Below, one piece after another: positions 61,438-64,000 of a stretch of 64,000 nt of DNA. The stretch's first letter is position 1. Each line of letters opens with the position of its first letter. The position numbers were made by a program, and so were the translations under genes. The stretch is from Candidatus Rikenella faecigallinarum (lineage in GTDB: Bacteria > Bacteroidota > Bacteroidia > Bacteroidales > Rikenellaceae). Location of the stretch: the NCBI GenBank assembly GCA_019113395.1, contig DXHL01000021.1, forward strand, positions 62,001 to 126,000, read 5' to 3'. Under the pieces are notes generated by a model. That model did not search any database. It was not told the origin of the DNA and worked only from the letters and a program-made list of their open reading frames with translations.

Positions 61438-62530
61438 AACGTTCCAACGCTTCTTTAACAATCCGCTGCATCTCGGCATACTGAGCCTCCATGCTTTGCA
61501 GCAACTTGTATTGGGCACGCGTCCGCACCAGGTTGTGGTCGGCGGATTTGGTTTTGTAGTAGTGGTCGCCGTCGATGTAGTCCATCAGGAAACGCAACAC
61601 CTGTTCGTAAGTAATGTATCGGGCCGAGAAGGCCAGGTATTCCGCTTCGACAGGAGTCAGAAAGGTATGTGTTTCCGATAGGTATCCCTCGGTATAGGCC
61701 TTGAACATCTCGATATCCATAGAGACGCGGTCGAGGTTGGGGTCATCCTCCAGTCCCGTGTTGGTGTAGGAGCGGATGGCATCGCCGTAGTCGTTGAGGC
61801 AGGTAGCCGACAGCACCGTGTCGAGGTCAATCACACAGAGCACACGTCCCTCCTTGTCGAAAAGGATGTTGTTGATTTTGGTATCGTTGTGGGTGACACG
61901 CGTCGGGATGGTACCCTCCTCGACCAGCTGCCAGAAACGCAGCATCTCGTCGCGTCGCGACTCAATCCATTCGATTTCGGCCGCCACCTCGGCTTTTCGT
62001 CCCGCGGGGTCGGCCGCCAGCGTATCGTCCCACTGTTTGAAACGGTAACGGATGTTGTGGAACCCGGGAAGAATGTCCGTCAGGGGCTCCGTAAAATCGG
62101 ACAGCATCTCCTGGAACTGTCCGATGCCTTTGCCCCCCTGATAGGCCAACCGGGGCGTATCGGCCTTTTGGTAGGCCACCGTCTGGTCGATAAACTCACA
62201 CACGGCCCAATATTCACCGGCATCGTCCCGATGGTACAGTTTGCCGTCTTTGGCCGGAGTAACCGTTAATGCCTCGCGGCGCGGGTCACCGCCTCGGGCG
62301 ATAATTTTGTTTTTCAGGTGGTTTGTCACCCGCACGATATTCTCCATCATCGCCGGGATGTTGGTGAAAATCTGACGGTTTTTGCGCTGCAGAATGTAGT
62401 TCGGCGTAAGGGGCGACTCGGTTTCGATAATGAACGTATCGTTGATAAATCCTTCGCCCAGCGGACGGACAACAGCAACCTGACCCTCCAGTTGGAAGTG
62501 GTCGGCCATTTGGCGTAAAGCGTGATTCAT
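61430..62530 (-). CDS. NahK-like sugar kinase (APH superfamily)
   Basis: Kinase of 366 residues in the aminoglycoside-phosphotransferase/choline-kinase fold. The Brenner motif is THNDTKINNILFD (catalytic Asp), followed by the metal-binding VIDLDTV. The nearest known type is N-acetylhexosamine 1-kinase, which phosphorylates GlcNAc/GalNAc at C1; true antibiotic resistance is unlikely. It heads a two-gene unit with the CBM9-like gene. Confidence 0.85.
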   Translation of the reverse strand: MNHALRQMADHFQLEGQVAVVRPLGEGFINDTFIIETESPLTPNYILQRKNRQIFTNIPAMMENIVRVTNHLKNKIIARGGDPRREALTVTPAKDGKLYHRDDAGEYWAVCEFIDQTVAYQKADTPRLAYQGGKGIGQFQEMLSDFTEPLTDILPGFHNIRYRFKQWDDTLAADPAGRKAEVAAEIEWIESRRDEMLRFWQLVEEGTIPTRVTHNDTKINNILFDKEGRVLCVIDLDTVLSATCLNDYGDAIRSYTNTGLEDDPNLDRVSMDIEMFKAYTEGYLSETHTFLTPVEAEYLAFSARYITYEQVLRFLMDYIDGDHYYKTKSADHNLVRTRAQYKLLQSMEAQYAEMQRIVKEALERYA

Positions 62531-62593
62531 ATTGATATTAGGGATGGTTTGGGTGTCAAGGCGACAGCGGTCTGCCGGCTGTCGTACAACGGC

Positions 62594-62601
62594 TAAAGGT
62601 A
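62594..62601 (-). promoter_or_regulatory. near-consensus -7 box (TACCTTTA)
   Basis: Minus-strand match one base from TAnnTTTG, 64 bp upstream of the kinase gene. Confidence 0.35.
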
Positions 62602-62695
62602 CGTCTTTTTTGCCAAATTCCGCACCCGAAAGCTGACATCACCTCCCTCGGGTTGCACCGCGAAAGATTTCGATACATCATTCGGCGTAAAACTT

Positions 62696-62703
62696 TACCT
62701 TTG
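62696..62703 (+). promoter_or_regulatory. Bacteroidota -7 box for murF (TACCTTTG)
   Basis: Exact TAnnTTTG match 31 bp upstream of the murF start. Confidence 0.55.
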
Positions 62704-62734
62704 CGTAGCCGAAAAATACGGCGTCACACACACT

Positions 62735-64000
62735 ATGGATTACACCTTGTCCCAAATAGCCACGCTCACGGGCGGCAGGTTGCAGGGCGACGACCGACAC
62801 ATCCGCGCCGTGGCCACCGACAGCCGCAACCATGTGGCCCACCCGGCCGAGACGCTTTTCGTAGCCCTGTCGGGCAGCGGTCGCGACGGAGCGCACTACA
62901 TCGGTGAGATGTATCGCCGCGGGGTGCGCGGTTTTCTGTGTCGGTCGGTACCGTCGGGCGCCGAGACGGCAATGCCCGACGCGTCGTTTGTCACGGTGGG
63001 CGATACGCTGCGTGCCTTGCAGGCGTTGGCTGCGTACCACCGCCAACAGTACAACGGCACGGTGGTGGGTATCACGGGCAGCAACGGCAAAACGGTCGTC
63101 AAGGAGTGGATAGCCCAGCTGTGGCCCGAGGGGGTCGGCAAGCTGCTGCGCAGCCCGCGCAGCTACAATTCGCAGTTGGGGGTAGCTTTGTCGCTGCTAA
63201 TGATTGAGGGCGACGAGCAGTTGGTGGTCATCGAGGCGGGCATTTCGCAACCGGGCGAGATGGAGCGACTCGAAGAGATGATTCAGCCCCAGGTGGGCAT
63301 TCTGACCAATATCGGAGCCGCACACAGCGAGAACTTCACCTCCGACGAACAGAAACTGGACGAAAAGCTGAAACTCTTTCGTCGTTCGGAGGCGATTATC
63401 TACCATGCCGACAACCCGCTGATTGCCAAGTACGTCACCAAGCGCTTCGGAAAAAATCCAGAGCAGTTGCGGGGGTGGCGCGCCGATGAGCAGACCGACC
63501 TGGCCTCGCACTTCAGCGACTACGCCTCGCGCGAGAATGCCACACACGTCGGGATGCTCTACCGCCTGCTGGGGATTACGCCACGGCCGCTCTCGGTTCT
63601 GCAACCCGTGGCGATGCGGCTGGAGCTGCGCGAAGGGATACTGGGGAGTACGGTTATCAACGACTCCTACAACAGCGACCTCACGGCACTGGCCATTGCC
63701 CTAGACTACCTCGACCAACATGCCGGCGACCGCCCCAAAAGCCTGATTCTGTCGGACATTCTGCAGGCGGGGCTGAAACCCGACGAGCTCTACCGACAGA
63801 TGGCACAGTTAGTCGGCGAGCATGGGATATGCGAGTTGACCGGCATTGGTCCCGCCATCAGTCAATCGGCACAGCAGTTTCTCTCGGTGCTGGATGCCGA
63901 CCACTTGCATTTTTACGCCTCAACGGACGAATTTCTGCGCCGCATCGACAAGGAGCGCTTTGCGGGACAATCCATACTGGTAAAGGGGAGTCGGACATTC
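62735..64000 (+). CDS. murF: MurF (probably bifunctional MurF/alanine racemase), cut by window end
   Basis: The first 422 residues of UDP-MurNAc-tripeptide:D-Ala-D-Ala ligase are visible; the frame is open to the end of the window. The N-terminal UDP-binding domain (ATDSRNHVAHPAETLFVAL), ATP loop GITGSNGKTVVKEW, YNSQLGVALSLL, EAGISQPGEMERLEEMIQPQ and NDSYNSDLTAL are all present. In Bacteroidales this sequence type is the N-terminal half of a ~820-residue fusion to alanine racemase, which would supply D-Ala in the same protein. The fusion cannot be confirmed because the C-terminus is outside. It is preceded by its own promoter. Confidence 0.93.
   Translation, partial: MDYTLSQIATLTGGRLQGDDRHIRAVATDSRNHVAHPAETLFVALSGSGRDGAHYIGEMYRRGVRGFLCRSVPSGAETAMPDASFVTVGDTLRALQALAAYHRQQYNGTVVGITGSNGKTVVKEWIAQLWPEGVGKLLRSPRSYNSQLGVALSLLMIEGDEQLVVIEAGISQPGEMERLEEMIQPQVGILTNIGAAHSENFTSDEQKLDEKLKLFRRSEAIIYHADNPLIAKYVTKRFGKNPEQLRGWRADEQTDLASHFSDYASRENATHVGMLYRLLGITPRPLSVLQPVAMRLELREGILGSTVINDSYNSDLTALAIALDYLDQHAGDRPKSLILSDILQAGLKPDELYRQMAQLVGEHGICELTGIGPAISQSAQQFLSVLDADHLHFYASTDEFLRRIDKERFAGQSILVKGSRTF

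Noticed and set aside
61430..62530. Aminoglycoside-resistance gene
   Set aside because: Although in the APH fold, the sequence and the CBM9-like neighbour fit a sugar 1-kinase of NahK type.

Overview
This window is a 64-kb chromosomal segment from a member of the Bacteroidota, most likely order Bacteroidales and plausibly Rikenellaceae/Alistipes-like (the family is inference). Pointers are: TAnnTTTG-type -7 promoter boxes and little use of Shine-Dalgarno sites; the rpmB-rpmG-DUF4295 cluster; a DUF2723 membrane protein; DUF4301, DUF3078 and DUF2764 proteins; a V-type ATPase of the Bacteroidota layout; a MurF enzyme of the class normally fused to alanine racemase; and a PER/CepA-like class A beta-lactamase.

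Layout. 1-6.2 kb: beta-lactamase, a hemerythrin-like protein coupled to a LuxR-type regulator, an SDR enzyme, ribosomal proteins L28 and L33, and a secreted BNR-repeat sialidase-family protein. 6.3-21.5 kb: TlpA-type thioredoxin, DUF2723 protein, M16 zinc protease, a small winged-helix protein, a candidate structured RNA, Ung, a UvrD/PcrA helicase, a U32 peptidase and a long PRPP-amidotransferase-like enzyme. 21.5-22.8 kb: a promoterless C-terminal gene cassette followed by repeats. 22.8-28.5 kb (minus strand): HAD phosphatase, FecCD-type permease with its ATPase, GT2 glycosyltransferase, DciA-like protein and RecF. 28.6-31.4 kb: TPR protein, RibH, a 0.7-kb AT-rich insertion and ferritin. 31.6-39.8 kb: a seven-gene V-type ATPase cluster. 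39.8-47.8 kb: DUF4301, MurB, a repeat tract, a membrane pyrophosphatase, a TrmH-type methyltransferase, a secreted unknown and an EEP-family lipoprotein. 47.9-52.0 kb: GNAT, an orphan UmuD-like protease, Hsp15-like protein, endonuclease IV and a DUF3078 protein. 52.0-59.5 kb: TamB flanked on both sides, in divergent orientation, by two more truncated cassettes and repeats. 59.5-64 kb: esterase-like lipoprotein, CBM9-like protein, a sugar-kinase-like protein and the start of murF.

Most of the window is housekeeping: ion-motive force (V-ATPase plus membrane pyrophosphatase), cell wall (MurB, MurF), DNA repair (Ung, Nfo, RecF, UvrD/PcrA, UmuD-like) and envelope biogenesis (TamB).

The unusual part is a dispersed accessory family. 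Three 5'-truncated cassettes (about 21576-22226 +, 52744-53400 -, 58143-58856 +) each encode only the C-terminal part of a FISUMP/C-type-lectin-like protein. They begin at the same internal sequence, end in R-A-x-x-x-S-V-R-C, and are followed by a conserved ~160-bp non-coding flank and by mosaic palindromic repeats that also occur without cassettes at 42.5-43.1 and 49.0-49.5 kb. In two cassettes the last ~43 variable codons end almost entirely in C or T, as expected of variable regions made by adenine mutagenesis in diversity-generating retroelements. No reverse transcriptase or template repeat lies in the window, so a reservoir of silent, exchangeable variable ends is a hypothesis, not a demonstration.
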